DNA of 64,000 bases from Streptomyces sp. NRRL S-31 (lineage in GTDB: Bacteria > Actinomycetota > Actinomycetes > Streptomycetales > Streptomycetaceae), in assembly GCF_000718775.1 (NCBI RefSeq), contig NZ_JOCB01000037.1, positions 1 through 64,000 of the forward strand, read 5' to 3'. Positions 31,339-40,859 of this stretch are shown piece after piece. A program made the position numbers and the translations under genes. Under the pieces are notes generated by a model, which was not told the DNA's origin, ran no database searches, and was given only the letters and a program-made list of their open reading frames with translations. The first letter of the stretch is position 1; each line of letters begins with the position of its first letter.

Positions 31339-32898
31339 CTAGGAACGGAAGCCCAACAGGCCGTGCAGGGCCGAGCCGCGGGACGGTGTCGGGGCCGTCT
31401 TCGCCGACGGCGGCTCGGGCTCCGGTGACTTGGCGCAGACCGCGTCGACCGCGCCGTCGCCGCGCGGCAGGCTGCCGTCGGTCAGGTACGCGGCCAGGTA
31501 CCCGTCCAGGCACGCGTTGCCGCTCAGCGTGACCCCGTGGTTGCCGCCGCCCCGCTCGACCACCAGGCTGGAGCGGGCCAGCAGCCGGTGGGCGGTGGCG
31601 GCGCCGGCGTAGGGGGTGGCCGCGTCCTCGGTCGCCTGGAGGAGCAGCGCCGGCGGCAACTCGGCGTTGGCGATGTTCACCCGGCCCAGCGGGGCCGTCG
31701 GCCAGAACGCGCACGGCGCGTTGTACCAGGTGTTGTTCCAGGCGATCAGGGGCGCCTTCGCGTGCACCCGCCAGGCGTCCGCCCGCCACCGGTTCCAGCC
31801 GCGCGGCCAGGAGGCGTCACGGCACTGCACCGCCGTGTAGACGCTGTAGCCGTTGTCGCCCGAGCGGTCCACGGCGCCGAAGGTCCGGTACGCCGCCACC
31901 AGCGGTCCGGTGGACCCGTCGCGCGCGTACGCGGCGAACGCCGCCGCCAGGTGGGGCCAGTAGCCGTCGTAGTAGCCGCCGGGCATGAAGGTGTCCTCCA
32001 GCTCCGCGGCGCCGACCGTGCCCCCGGCCGGCCGCTCCGCCAGGGCCGCCCGCATCGCGTACCAGCGGGCCTCGATCCGCGCCGGGTCCGTGCCGAGCCG
32101 GTAGACCGCGTCGTGCCGGGCGATCCAGGCCATCAGCGCGCGGTGGCGGTCGTCAAAGGCGTAGTCCTGGCCGAGGTTGTTCCGGTACCAGACGCCGGTC
32201 GGGTCGACGACCGAGTCCAGCACCAGGCGGTGGACCCGCTCGGGGTACAGCTTCGCGTACACCGCGCCCAGGTAGGTGCCGTAGGAGTAGCCGAAGTAGC
32301 TGATCCGCGGTGCCCCCAGGGCCCGGCGGATCACGTCCAGGTCCCGGGCCGCGCTGACGGTGTCCAGGTGGGGCAGGACGTCCGCGTACTTCCGGCCGCA
32401 GGCCGCGGCGAAGGACCGCGCGCGGTCCAGGTTCGCCCGCTCCAGCGCGGCGGTGGCCGGGACCGACGCCGGGCGGCCCGCCGCGAAGTGCCCGGGCGCG
32501 CAGGTCAGGGCGGGCGTGCTGCGGCCGACCCCGCGCGGGTCGAAGCCGATGACGTCGTACCGGTCCGCGACGCTCCTCGGCAGCGCGGAGGCGACGAACC
32601 CGGCGAGCGCCAGACCGCTGCCGCCGGGGCCGCCGGGGTTGACCAGCAGCGGTCCCTCGGAGGACCGCGCGGTGTGCGGGACGCGGGACAGGGCGAGGGT
32701 GATCCGCCGGCCCGCCGGGTCCGCGTGGTCCAGCGGCACCTGCACGGAGGCGCACTGGAGCGTGGGGTGGTCGCGGGTGCCGCACTTCTTCCAGGCGGGC
32801 CCGGGCGCGGGGGCCGCTCCGGCCCGGGCGGGAGCGGCGGTGAGCGCGCCCGCCAGCACGGCGGCGGCTGCGCACAGCGCGGCTGCGCGTGTTCTCAT
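31339..32898 (-). CDS. Secreted alpha/beta hydrolase, tripeptidyl aminopeptidase-like (S33)
   Basis: The 519-residue exported hydrolase has an N-terminal signal peptide (MRTRAAALCAAAAVLAGALT, with Ala-rich cleavage region near residue 25). The oxyanion region reads LLVNPGGPGGSGLALAG, and the nucleophile elbow is GYSYGTY (about residue 195). The C-terminal TAP-like domain carries the Asp and His (VVERGGGNHGVTLSGNACLD). The layout matches Streptomyces tripeptidyl aminopeptidases (Slp family), which trim peptides from secreted proteins. A serine-rich or lipoprotein anchor is not seen. Confidence 0.92.
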   Translation of the reverse strand: MRTRAAALCAAAAVLAGALTAAPARAGAAPAPGPAWKKCGTRDHPTLQCASVQVPLDHADPAGRRITLALSRVPHTARSSEGPLLVNPGGPGGSGLALAGFVASALPRSVADRYDVIGFDPRGVGRSTPALTCAPGHFAAGRPASVPATAALERANLDRARSFAAACGRKYADVLPHLDTVSAARDLDVIRRALGAPRISYFGYSYGTYLGAVYAKLYPERVHRLVLDSVVDPTGVWYRNNLGQDYAFDDRHRALMAWIARHDAVYRLGTDPARIEARWYAMRAALAERPAGGTVGAAELEDTFMPGGYYDGYWPHLAAAFAAYARDGSTGPLVAAYRTFGAVDRSGDNGYSVYTAVQCRDASWPRGWNRWRADAWRVHAKAPLIAWNNTWYNAPCAFWPTAPLGRVNIANAELPPALLLQATEDAATPYAGAATAHRLLARSSLVVERGGGNHGVTLSGNACLDGYLAAYLTDGSLPRGDGAVDAVCAKSPEPEPPSAKTAPTPSRGSALHGLLGFRS

Positions 32899-33063
32899 AC
32901 GGGTCCTTCGGGGTCCTTCGGGTCCTTGCGGGACGGAGGTCTCGGCGCACCGCGAGGCGCGCGGTTCACGCCGGATCGTCCCGGTAAGCGGGCACCGGGG
33001 AACGCCTTCCCGCGATAGTTGACCCCATCGGGTCGCGCCGTGCCCCCTGATGCCCGGGCGTGC

Positions 33064-34107
33064 TCACATCAGGCTGAGCTGGACCGGCTCCGCAGCGGCG
33101 GGCGCCGGCTCCGGCCCGGCCGGGCGGATCCGGCGGGCCGCCGCGGCGCGCGCGGGCCCGATGCCGTACTCCCGCGCCAGCTCGTGCACCTGACGGGTGA
33201 TCCGGCGCTGGTACCACGTCGGTGCGTAGGCGCCCTCCGCGTACAGCCGCTCGTACCGCCGCACCAGGTGCGGATGGTGCCGCCCGAGCCAGGCCGTGAA
33301 CCACTCCCGGGCGCCCGGGCGCAGATGCAGCACCAGCGGGGTGACGGAGACGGCCCCGGCCGCCGCGATGGCCCGCACCGTCTCCCGCAGCCGGTCCGGG
33401 TGGTCGCTCAGGAAGGGGATCACCGGTGCCATCAGCACCCCGCAGCCGATGCCGTGCTCCGCGAAGGCGCGCACCACGTCCAGCCGCCGTTCGGGCGCGG
33501 GGGTGCCCGGCTCCACCGTGCGCCACAGCTCGGTGTCGAGGAAGCCGACGGAGACCGAGACGCCCACCTCCGTCACCTGGGCCGCGCGGACCAGCAGGTC
33601 CAGGTCGCGCAGGATCAGCGTGCCCTTGGTGAGGACCGAGAACGGGTTCGCGCGCTCGGTGAGCGCGGAGATGATGCCCGGCATGAGCCGGTAGCGGCCC
33701 TCGGCGCGCTGGTAGCAGTCGACGTTGGTGCCCATCGCCACGTGGTCGCCCCGCCAGCTGCGGGAGGCGAGCTGGCGGCGCAGCACCTCCGGGGCGTTCA
33801 CCTTGACCACGATCTGGGTGTCGAAGCCGATGCCCGTGTCCAGGTCCAGGTAGCCGTGCGTCCGGCGGGCGAAGCAGTAGACGCACGCGTGCGAGCAGCC
33901 GCGGTAGGGGTTGACCGTCCATTCGAACGGCATGCGCGAGGCGCCCGGCACCCGGTTCAGCACCGACCGCGCGCGCACCTCGTGGAAGGTGATCCCGTTG
34001 AACTCGGGCGTGTCGAACGTGCGCGTGGCGACGGTGTCCGCGCCGAACAGCGCGGCGTCGGCGGCCCGGCCGTGTTCGCTCTCGTCCGTCAGGTTCTCCC
34101 AGCGCAT
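33064..34107 (-). CDS. Radical SAM protein, Rv2578c / spore-photoproduct-lyase-like family
   Basis: The 347-residue enzyme has a radical SAM CxxxCxxC cluster motif (Cys71, Cys75, Cys78 in GCSHACVYC). The N-terminal FNGITFHEVRARSVLNRVPG and the region MGTNVDCYQRAEGRYRLMPG match my memory of the Rv2578c family. That family is related to spore photoproduct lyase in the wide sense and is SOS-inducible in mycobacteria. ATG 34107 has GAGGAGGCG upstream. A perfect SOS box lies 33 bases upstream of the start codon. A DNA repair or damage-response role is likely; the exact reaction is unknown. Confidence 0.9.
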   Translation of the reverse strand: MRWENLTDESEHGRAADAALFGADTVATRTFDTPEFNGITFHEVRARSVLNRVPGASRMPFEWTVNPYRGCSHACVYCFARRTHGYLDLDTGIGFDTQIVVKVNAPEVLRRQLASRSWRGDHVAMGTNVDCYQRAEGRYRLMPGIISALTERANPFSVLTKGTLILRDLDLLVRAAQVTEVGVSVSVGFLDTELWRTVEPGTPAPERRLDVVRAFAEHGIGCGVLMAPVIPFLSDHPDRLRETVRAIAAAGAVSVTPLVLHLRPGAREWFTAWLGRHHPHLVRRYERLYAEGAYAPTWYQRRITRQVHELAREYGIGPARAAAARRIRPAGPEPAPAAAEPVQLSLM

Positions 34108-34133
34108 GACGCCTCCTCGGTAGCGCTGGCCAC

Positions 34134-34139
34134 AGAATA
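34134..34139 (-). promoter_or_regulatory. -10 element of the radical SAM gene
   Basis: TATTCT on the minus strand (TAnnnT) directly abuts the SOS box. The expected transcript starts near 34127, about 20 bases before the ATG. No good -35 was seen. Confidence 0.5.
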
Positions 34140-34151
34140 GAACATACGTTC
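34140..34151. promoter_or_regulatory. LexA (SOS) box
   Basis: GAACATACGTTC fits the actinobacterial LexA consensus GAAC-N4-GTTC exactly and abuts the radical SAM -10. LexA bound here would block polymerase. It also lies 90 bases upstream of the divergent SRPBCC gene, which could share the control. Confidence 0.85.
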
Positions 34152-34240
34152 CCATGATCGCGCGGACCCCGATTTGGGCCGCCGGGCGCCGGGGTGGTTG
34201 GCTTGCCCCAACCCCGAGAAGAAGGTCCTGGAGGAACGCA

Positions 34241-34684
34241 ATGGCGCAGGTCGAGGCCACTACGGAGCGGGTCGTCGCGGCGGACGCGGAGAAGGTGTTC
34301 GACGCCCTCGCCGACTACCGCGGCACGCGGCAGCGGCTGCTGCCCGAGCACTTCAGCGAGTACGAGGTCCGCGAGGGCGGCGACGGCGAGGGCACCCTCG
34401 TCCACTGGAAGCTCCAGGCCACCAGCAAGCGGGTCCGCGACTGCCTGCTGGAGGTGACCGAGCCCACCGACGGCGAGCTGGTCGAGAAGGACCGCAACTC
34501 CTCCATGGTCACCACCTGGCGCGTCACCCCCGCCGGCGAGGGCGGCTCCCGGGTGGTCGTCACCACCACCTGGCAGGGTGCCGGCGGCATCGGCGGCTTC
34601 TTCGAGCGCACCTTCGCGCCCAAGGGCCTCGGCCGGATCTACGACGCCCTGCTGGCCAACCTCGCCGCCGACGTCGAGAAGTAG
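34241..34684 (+). CDS. SRPBCC family protein
   Basis: The 147-residue protein has a START/Bet v1-like fold of polyketide-cyclase type: ATTERVVAADAEKVFDALAD at the start, and the C-terminal helix PKGLGRIYDALLANLAADVE. The middle (GEGTLVHWKLQATSKRVRDC; VTTTWQGAGGIGGFFERTFA) is the long-beta half. It binds hydrophobic ligands; no catalytic residues stand out. The start ATG has GGAGGAACGCA upstream. It is divergent from the radical SAM gene. Confidence 0.88.
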   Translation: MAQVEATTERVVAADAEKVFDALADYRGTRQRLLPEHFSEYEVREGGDGEGTLVHWKLQATSKRVRDCLLEVTEPTDGELVEKDRNSSMVTTWRVTPAGEGGSRVVVTTTWQGAGGIGGFFERTFAPKGLGRIYDALLANLAADVEK

Positions 34685-34844
34685 CCAAGTACCCACCGGT
34701 GCAAGGGTGTTGACCCCTGGTCCACCCCTTCACCGGTTCGAGTGGATCTCCGCCCCGGACCGGGACGGACCGTAACTCGCCGCAGTCGTTCGCAGTTGCC
34801 GCCTTGCGCGGGACAGGTGACGGGTGGGACGAGGGGAGCGGTCC

Positions 34845-37364
34845 GTGGGCGGGAAGGCTCTGGCGCGGCACGAGCCGGGCGTGGCACCGGCGACGGCGGA
34901 AGCGGCCGTACCGGAGACAGGCGGACCGGGAAAGGCCGAGTCGGAGAGGGCCGGATCGGACACGGCCGGATCGGAGCCGGCCGGGCCGGAGCCGGCCGCC
35001 GCGCCACCGCCCGCCGCGCCGGCCGCCGGACTCGGGCCCCGGCGGACCCGGCTGGTCTTCACCGGGCTGATGCTGGCACTGCTGCTGGCCGCCCTGGACC
35101 AGATGATCGTCGCCACCGCCCTGCCGAAGATCGTCGGCGAACTGCACGGCCTGGACCGGATGTCCTGGGCGATCACCGCCTACCTGCTCACCTCCACCAT
35201 CGGCCTGCCGGTCTACGGCAAACTCGGCGACCTGGTCGGCCGCAAGGGCGTCTTCCAGTTCGCCATCGCCGTGTTCGTCCTCGGCTCCGCGCTCGCCGGG
35301 CGGGCCGGCGGCATGGACCAGCTGATCGCCTTCCGCGCCGTGCAGGGCGTCGGCGCGGGCGGCCTGATGATCGGCGTGCAGGCGATCATCGCCGACATCG
35401 TGCCGCCCCGGGAACGCGGCCGGTACATGGGTTTGATCGGCGCCGCCTTCGGGCTCGCCTCCGTCGCCGGCCCGCTGCTCGGCGGCTACTTCACCGACCA
35501 CCTCTCCTGGCGTTGGTGCTTCTACGTCAACATCCCCTTCGGCCTGGTCACCCTGGCCGTCGTCACCGTCGCGCTGAAGCTCCCCAGGCCGCGGGTGCGC
35601 GCCCGGCTCGACGTACCCGGCTCGCTGCTCCTCGCCGCCGCCTCCACCTGCCTGGTGCTGCTCACCAGCTGGGGCGGCACGGAGTACGCCTGGGACTCCC
35701 GGCAGATCCTCGGCCTGGCCGCGGGCGCCGTCGCCGCCACCGTCCTCTTCCTGGTCGCCGAGCGCTTCGCCGCCGAACCCCTGATGCCCCTGCGGCTGTT
35801 CCGCGACTCCGTCTTCACCGTCAGCGGCCTGGTCGGACTGGTCATCGGCGTCGCCCTGTTCGGCGCCGCCAGCTACCTGCCCACCTTCCTGCAGATGGTC
35901 GACGGGGCCAGCGCCACCGAGTCCGGGCTGCTGGTGCTGCCCATGATGGCCGGGATCGTCGGCGCCTCGATCATCGGCGGACAGCTGATCAGCCGCACCG
36001 GCCGCTACAAGGCCCTCCCCGTGCTCGGCAGCGCCGTCGCCGTCGTCGGCATGTGGCTGCTGTCCCGGCTGGAGACCGACACGCCCCGGCCGCAGTACAG
36101 CGTCTGGATGGCCGTCCTCGGCGCCGGCATCGGCCTGGTGATGCCCGTCCTCGTCCTCGCCGTGCAGAACTCCGTGCGCCCGGCCGACCTCGGCAGCGCC
36201 ACCAGCGCCAACAACTACTTCCGGCAGATCGGCGGCAGCGTCGGCGCCGCCGTCTTCGGCACGCTCTTCGCCGACCGGCTCGGCGACGCCCTGCGCCGCG
36301 AACCGCCCCCGCGGGCGGGCACCGGGCTGCCCGACCCCGACTCGATCACCCCGCAGCTCGTGCACACGCTGCCCGCGGCCCTGCGCGACGCCTACATCCG
36401 CGCCTACGCCGAGGCGATGCCCCGGATCTTCCTCTACCTCGTCCCGGTGCTCGCCCTCGGCCTGCTCATCGCCTTCTTCCTCAAGGAGAAACCACTGGTG
36501 TCCCACCACACCGCCGAAACGGAGCCGCAGACCGTGACCACCCCCATCCCGCCGGCACGCTCCGAGCCCCCGGCCGGCGGAAGGGCCCACCGCCCGTCCC
36601 ATGCCGCCGGCATCCCGGTCTGCGGCACGGTGCAGCACCCCGACGGCACCGTGGTGCCCCGCGCGGCGCTCACCCTCATCGACGTCACCGGCCGCCAGGT
36701 CGGCCGGGGCGCCAGCGGCGAGGACGGGCGGTACGCCCTCGGCACGCCCGGCTCCGGCTCCTACGTGCTGATCGCCGCCGCCGGCGGACACCAGCCGCAG
36801 GCCGTCTCCGTCACCGTCGACGAACGCCCCGTCGAACTCGACGTGGTCCTCGGCGGCGCCGGCCGCCTCGCCGGCAGCGTGCTCACCGCCGACGGCACCC
36901 CCGTCCGGGACGCCACCGTCACCCTCACCAACGTGCACGGCGAGGTCGTCGCCACCACCCGCAGCGGACGCGAGGGAGGCTACGTCATCACCGAACTGGT
37001 CGCGGGCGAGTACACCCTCGCCGCCAGCGCCCCGGCCTTCCGGCCCGCCGCGCTCCCGGTCACCGTGCAGGCGTCCCGGGAGACCCGGCAGGACATCGAA
37101 CTCGCGGGCGGCGCGGTGCTGAGGGGCATCGTCCGGGCGAGCGCCGGACGCCCCGTGGAGGACGCCCGGGTGACCCTGCTCGACGCCGCCGGCAACGTCG
37201 TCGACACCCTCACCACCGGAGCCGACGGAGCCTTCCGGTTCGTGGATCTCTCCTCCGGGGAGTACACCGTCATCGCCGCGGGCTACCCGCCGGTCGCCAC
37301 GGTCTTGCAGGTCGCGGGCGGTGGCCGCACCGAACGCGATCTCCAGCTGGGCCACGAGGACTGA
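34845..37364 (+). CDS. MFS transporter fused to three carboxypeptidase-regulatory-like domains
   Basis: The 839-residue fusion begins with a low-complexity acidic/proline region to about residue 65. A DHA2-type (14-TM) drug:H+ antiporter core runs to about residue 547 ([39 protein letters not shown]). After a linker come three carboxypeptidase regulatory-like beta domains (about 585-839: [60 protein letters not shown]). GTG 34845 is chosen for the GAGGGGAG site; GTG 34824 is the alternative. The beta domains likely face the cytoplasm or periplasm as interaction modules. The PP2C regulator gene follows on the same strand 142 bases later. Confidence 0.9.
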   Translation: MGGKALARHEPGVAPATAEAAVPETGGPGKAESERAGSDTAGSEPAGPEPAAAPPPAAPAAGLGPRRTRLVFTGLMLALLLAALDQMIVATALPKIVGELHGLDRMSWAITAYLLTSTIGLPVYGKLGDLVGRKGVFQFAIAVFVLGSALAGRAGGMDQLIAFRAVQGVGAGGLMIGVQAIIADIVPPRERGRYMGLIGAAFGLASVAGPLLGGYFTDHLSWRWCFYVNIPFGLVTLAVVTVALKLPRPRVRARLDVPGSLLLAAASTCLVLLTSWGGTEYAWDSRQILGLAAGAVAATVLFLVAERFAAEPLMPLRLFRDSVFTVSGLVGLVIGVALFGAASYLPTFLQMVDGASATESGLLVLPMMAGIVGASIIGGQLISRTGRYKALPVLGSAVAVVGMWLLSRLETDTPRPQYSVWMAVLGAGIGLVMPVLVLAVQNSVRPADLGSATSANNYFRQIGGSVGAAVFGTLFADRLGDALRREPPPRAGTGLPDPDSITPQLVHTLPAALRDAYIRAYAEAMPRIFLYLVPVLALGLLIAFFLKEKPLVSHHTAETEPQTVTTPIPPARSEPPAGGRAHRPSHAAGIPVCGTVQHPDGTVVPRAALTLIDVTGRQVGRGASGEDGRYALGTPGSGSYVLIAAAGGHQPQAVSVTVDERPVELDVVLGGAGRLAGSVLTADGTPVRDATVTLTNVHGEVVATTRSGREGGYVITELVAGEYTLAASAPAFRPAALPVTVQASRETRQDIELAGGAVLRGIVRASAGRPVEDARVTLLDAAGNVVDTLTTGADGAFRFVDLSSGEYTVIAAGYPPVATVLQVAGGGRTERDLQLGHED

Positions 37365-37506
37365 GCGGGGCGCGCGGCCGTGCGCCGGAGCGATCAGGCG
37401 GAGCCAATTCCAGGATTGCCGCACATCGCGACCGGCCACCGCCGTACCGTAGGGGCGGGCGGCACAGATCGTTTGCGAACAGCCGTGGGGAGAAAGGGCC
37501 TGGGCC

Positions 37507-39996
37507 ATGGACCGTGGCAGCGAGCGGGACACGACTCCCGGGCGCGGCATCGGAGACACCTCGGCGGGCCGGATTCCACTGGCCGTGGTCGTCGTCGACC
37601 GCGCCGGCCTGGTGTCCCACTGGAGCAGCGGCGCGCGGCGGTTGTTCGGAGTGGACCGGGAGGAAGCCGTCGGCCACCCCGCGGCGGACTTGCTGCCCGT
37701 CTCCGGCGCCCTCCCCGACGAGCCGCACGACCTGCACGACCTGCACGACCCCCGCGACCCGCTGGACCGGTCGGCGCCCGACGCGTCCCCGGCGTACGAC
37801 GGCACCGGCCCCGACCTGGAGACCTCGCTCGGCGGGCACACCGGGTACCCGGCGGCCGGCCGCGCCCGCCTCTGCCCGCCGCCCCCGCGCCCGCCCGGCG
37901 ACGAGCGGATCGACGTGCTGTGGTGGGCCTATCCGCTGGTCGGCCCGGGCCCCTCCCGGCTGCTCGTGCTGGCCGCCGACGCCACCCGGCTGCGCGAGGA
38001 GCGCGGCTACGACGACGAGACGGCCGAACGGATCGCGCCCGGCTTCGCCCGCCACACCGAGCTGCCCGCCCCCGGCGAACTCGAACGGCGGCTCCCCGAC
38101 ATCCTGCCCAACATGGGCCCGGGACTCAGCGCCCGCATCGTCTCCCAGGTCCTCGAACTCGGCTACCCGGTACTGGAGTTCAGCCAGTTCGAGCGGGTGC
38201 CCGTGACCCCGTACTGGGGTGTGCCCCGCCGCCCCGGGCGCACCCGCGCCGAAGCCGCCGTACCCCGGCAGCGGACCGCCGAGGCCGTGGTCCCGGCCGG
38301 CGCCGAACAGGACCTGGAGTACGCCGCCGTCCGCGAGCGGCTGGAGTTCCTCAACGAGGTCAGCTCCCGCATCGGCTCCTCGCTGGACCTCGGCGAGACC
38401 ATCCGCGAGGTCACCAGCGCCGCCGTACCCCGGTTCGCGGACTTCGCCGGCACCCATCTGCGGGCCGCGGTGCTGGCCGGCGAGGGCTTCCCGGACGGCC
38501 CGCCGGACGCCAGCACCGTGATGTTCCGGGTCTGGGTGGAGCACAACGACGAACCCGGGCGCTGGGACGACACCGTGCCGGTCGGCGAGGCCTTCGCCTT
38601 CCCCGAACACACCCCGTTCTACCGGTGCATGGTCACCGGTGAACCCGTCCTCGTCCCGCGCGTCACCGACGAACTGTCCGAGCGGATCTCCGGCGAGTTC
38701 GAGAAGCGGGACCTCCGGCCGCTCATCGGCGGCCGGTCCCTGCTGATCGTCCCGCTCAAGGCGCGCAACGTCGTCCTCGGCTTCATGGTGCTGATGCGCC
38801 GCCCCGACCGTCCGCAGTTCGACGACATGGACCGCACCACCGGCGCCGAACTCGCCGCCCGCGCCGGCCTCGTGCTCGACAACGCCCGCATGTACACCTA
38901 CCAGGAGAACGTCGCCGACACCCTCCAGGACAGCATGCTGCCGCAGGTGACCCCGCGGATGGCCGGCTGCGACGTCGCCACCCGCTACCTGCCCGGCACC
39001 CGGCTCGGCCGGATCGGCGGCGACTGGTTCGACACCGTCAAACTGCCCGGCTCCCGCACCGCCCTCGTGGTCGGTGACGTCATGGGCCACGGCCTGAACT
39101 CGGCCGCGATGATGGGCCAGTTGCGGACCGCCGTGCAGACCATGGCCGCCATGGAGACACCGCCCGCCCAGCTCCTGCGCAACCTGGACGACCTGGCCCG
39201 CAGACTCGGCGACACCTACCTCGCCACCTGCCTGTACGTGGTCTACGACCCGATCCGCGGCGAGCTGACCCTCGCCAACGCCGGACACATCCCGCCCGTG
39301 CTGGTGCGCGCCGCGGACGGCGGCAGCGCGCTCCTCGAGCTGCCCACCGGAGCCCCGATCGGCGTCGGCGGCGTCCCGTTCGAGGTCGTCCGCGTCCCCG
39401 TCAGCCCCGGCGACCGGCTGGTGCTGTGCACCGACGGCCTGGTCGAGGTGCGCGGCTCCGACATCGGCGAGGGCCTGGCCGCGCTCTGCGAGTCCGCCGC
39501 GCACCCCGCCGCCTCGATGGACGACGCCTGCGACACGATCATCCGCGCGCTGAACACCCGCGGCGGACGCAAGGACGACGTCGCCCTGCTCATGGCCCGT
39601 CTCAACGGCATCCCCGACGACCACGTCGCCGAGTGGCGGCTCGACGCCGACCCGCGCGAGGTGGCCCGGGCCCGCCGCCTGGTCCGCGCCCAGCTCCTCG
39701 ACTGGGGCCTGCCGCAGGCCGTGGAGACGGCCGGACTGCTGGTCAGCGAGGTCGTCACCAACGCCGTCCGGCATGCCGGGAGCGGCCCGGTCGGGCTGCG
39801 GATCGTGCGCACCGACGCGCTGCTGTTCGAGGTCACCGACGACGAGCCCGCCCTGCCCGCCATGCTCGCCGCCGGCCCCGACGACGAGTCGGGGCGCGGG
39901 CTGCGCGTGGTCAGCCGGCTGGCCCGGGAGTGGGGCGCCACCACCAGCGGGCACCGCAAGACCGTCTGGTTCGAACAGGCCCTCACCATTCCGTGA
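37507..39996 (+). CDS. PAS-GAF-PP2C phosphatase with C-terminal HATPase (SpoIIE/RsbU-RsbW-like)
   Basis: The 829-residue signalling protein has a PAS domain (about 20-150, with a HDLHDLHDP repeat loop), a GAF domain (about 270-450), and a PP2C-type SpoIIE phosphatase (about 460-700; GGDWFDTV, GDVMGHG, LCTDGLVEVRG). A GHKL ATPase of anti-sigma-factor type follows (about 705-829; SEVVTNAVRHAG and ESGRGLRVV). Such proteins dephosphorylate or phosphorylate anti-sigma-factor antagonists in stress and development. The sensor ligand is unknown. It follows the transporter fusion and may report its cargo, which is inference. Confidence 0.94.
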   Translation: MDRGSERDTTPGRGIGDTSAGRIPLAVVVVDRAGLVSHWSSGARRLFGVDREEAVGHPAADLLPVSGALPDEPHDLHDLHDPRDPLDRSAPDASPAYDGTGPDLETSLGGHTGYPAAGRARLCPPPPRPPGDERIDVLWWAYPLVGPGPSRLLVLAADATRLREERGYDDETAERIAPGFARHTELPAPGELERRLPDILPNMGPGLSARIVSQVLELGYPVLEFSQFERVPVTPYWGVPRRPGRTRAEAAVPRQRTAEAVVPAGAEQDLEYAAVRERLEFLNEVSSRIGSSLDLGETIREVTSAAVPRFADFAGTHLRAAVLAGEGFPDGPPDASTVMFRVWVEHNDEPGRWDDTVPVGEAFAFPEHTPFYRCMVTGEPVLVPRVTDELSERISGEFEKRDLRPLIGGRSLLIVPLKARNVVLGFMVLMRRPDRPQFDDMDRTTGAELAARAGLVLDNARMYTYQENVADTLQDSMLPQVTPRMAGCDVATRYLPGTRLGRIGGDWFDTVKLPGSRTALVVGDVMGHGLNSAAMMGQLRTAVQTMAAMETPPAQLLRNLDDLARRLGDTYLATCLYVVYDPIRGELTLANAGHIPPVLVRAADGGSALLELPTGAPIGVGGVPFEVVRVPVSPGDRLVLCTDGLVEVRGSDIGEGLAALCESAAHPAASMDDACDTIIRALNTRGGRKDDVALLMARLNGIPDDHVAEWRLDADPREVARARRLVRAQLLDWGLPQAVETAGLLVSEVVTNAVRHAGSGPVGLRIVRTDALLFEVTDDEPALPAMLAAGPDDESGRGLRVVSRLAREWGATTSGHRKTVWFEQALTIP

Positions 39997-40074
39997 AGGT
40001 GACCTCCCAGGCCCTTGCCCCGCCCCGGGCCGTCGCGATATCCCGATCACGGAACCGAACCGTGGGGAGATCGT

Positions 40075-40794
40075 ATGAACGTCTCGGACGACTACCGGAC
40101 CAACTGGGAGAGTTACTGGAAGGAGACCTCCGACGCCCGGGGCGAGGCGATATGGGACTCCGACCCCGCCCTGAGCGCCGAACCGCACAGCGCGCTCCTC
40201 CTCCGGCACGCCGACCCCGCCCGCACGATCATCGACCTCGGCTGCGGCAACGGCACCCAGACCCGCTTCCTGGCCACCCGCTTCGCCCGCGCCATGGGCG
40301 TGGACCTCTCGCACGCGGCCGTCGAGCACGCCCGCCACGCCGCGGCCGGCGGCCCCGCCGAGTTCGAGCAGCTCGACCTCACCGACACCGAAGCCGTACA
40401 CGCCCTGCACCGGCGGCTCGGCGACAGCCACGTCTACATGCGGGCCGTCATCCACCAGAGCGAACCGGCCGCGCGCCCCGCGGTGGCCGCCGCCGTGGCC
40501 CGGCTCATCGGCACCGAGGGCCGCGCGTTCGTGGTCGAGCTGACCGCCGGCTCGCGGGACGTCCTGCGGCGGGCGGCGGCCGAGCCCGGCGGGCCGGGGC
40601 CCAAGCTCCAGCGGGTCTTCCACCACGGGCTCAAGCCCGCCGACGCCGCCGACGACGAGATCCCGCGGCTGCTCGCCGAGGCCGGTCTGACGGTCCTCGC
40701 CGACGGCGAGACGGCCCTGCCGATGACCGAGTACCTGGCCGACGGCACCCGCATCGACCTGCCGGCCCGCTGGTTCGTCCTCGCGGGAGCGTGA
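40075..40794 (+). CDS. Class I SAM-dependent methyltransferase
   Basis: The 239-residue Rossmann-fold methyltransferase has its SAM motif I at TIIDLGCGNGTQTRFLA (about residues 50-65). It has an acidic motif II in GVDLSHAA and the C-terminal beta extension DGTRIDLPARWFVLAG. The start ATG 40075 has GGGGAGA upstream. The substrate is unknown. It lies alone 78 bases after the phosphatase. Confidence 0.88.
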   Translation: MNVSDDYRTNWESYWKETSDARGEAIWDSDPALSAEPHSALLLRHADPARTIIDLGCGNGTQTRFLATRFARAMGVDLSHAAVEHARHAAAGGPAEFEQLDLTDTEAVHALHRRLGDSHVYMRAVIHQSEPAARPAVAAAVARLIGTEGRAFVVELTAGSRDVLRRAAAEPGGPGPKLQRVFHHGLKPADAADDEIPRLLAEAGLTVLADGETALPMTEYLADGTRIDLPARWFVLAGA

Positions 40795-40859
40795 CCGGGC
40801 CCGGCGGCCCGCCGCGGGGTCATGGCCTGGGCGCCCCCCGACGCGTAACGTGACACGGC

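Noticed and set aside
34560..37841. A 1093-codon minus-strand frame across the transporter fusion
   Set aside because: It is rich in Gly, Asp, Glu and Val as typical for antisense frames; the sense strand has clear MFS and beta-domain motifs.
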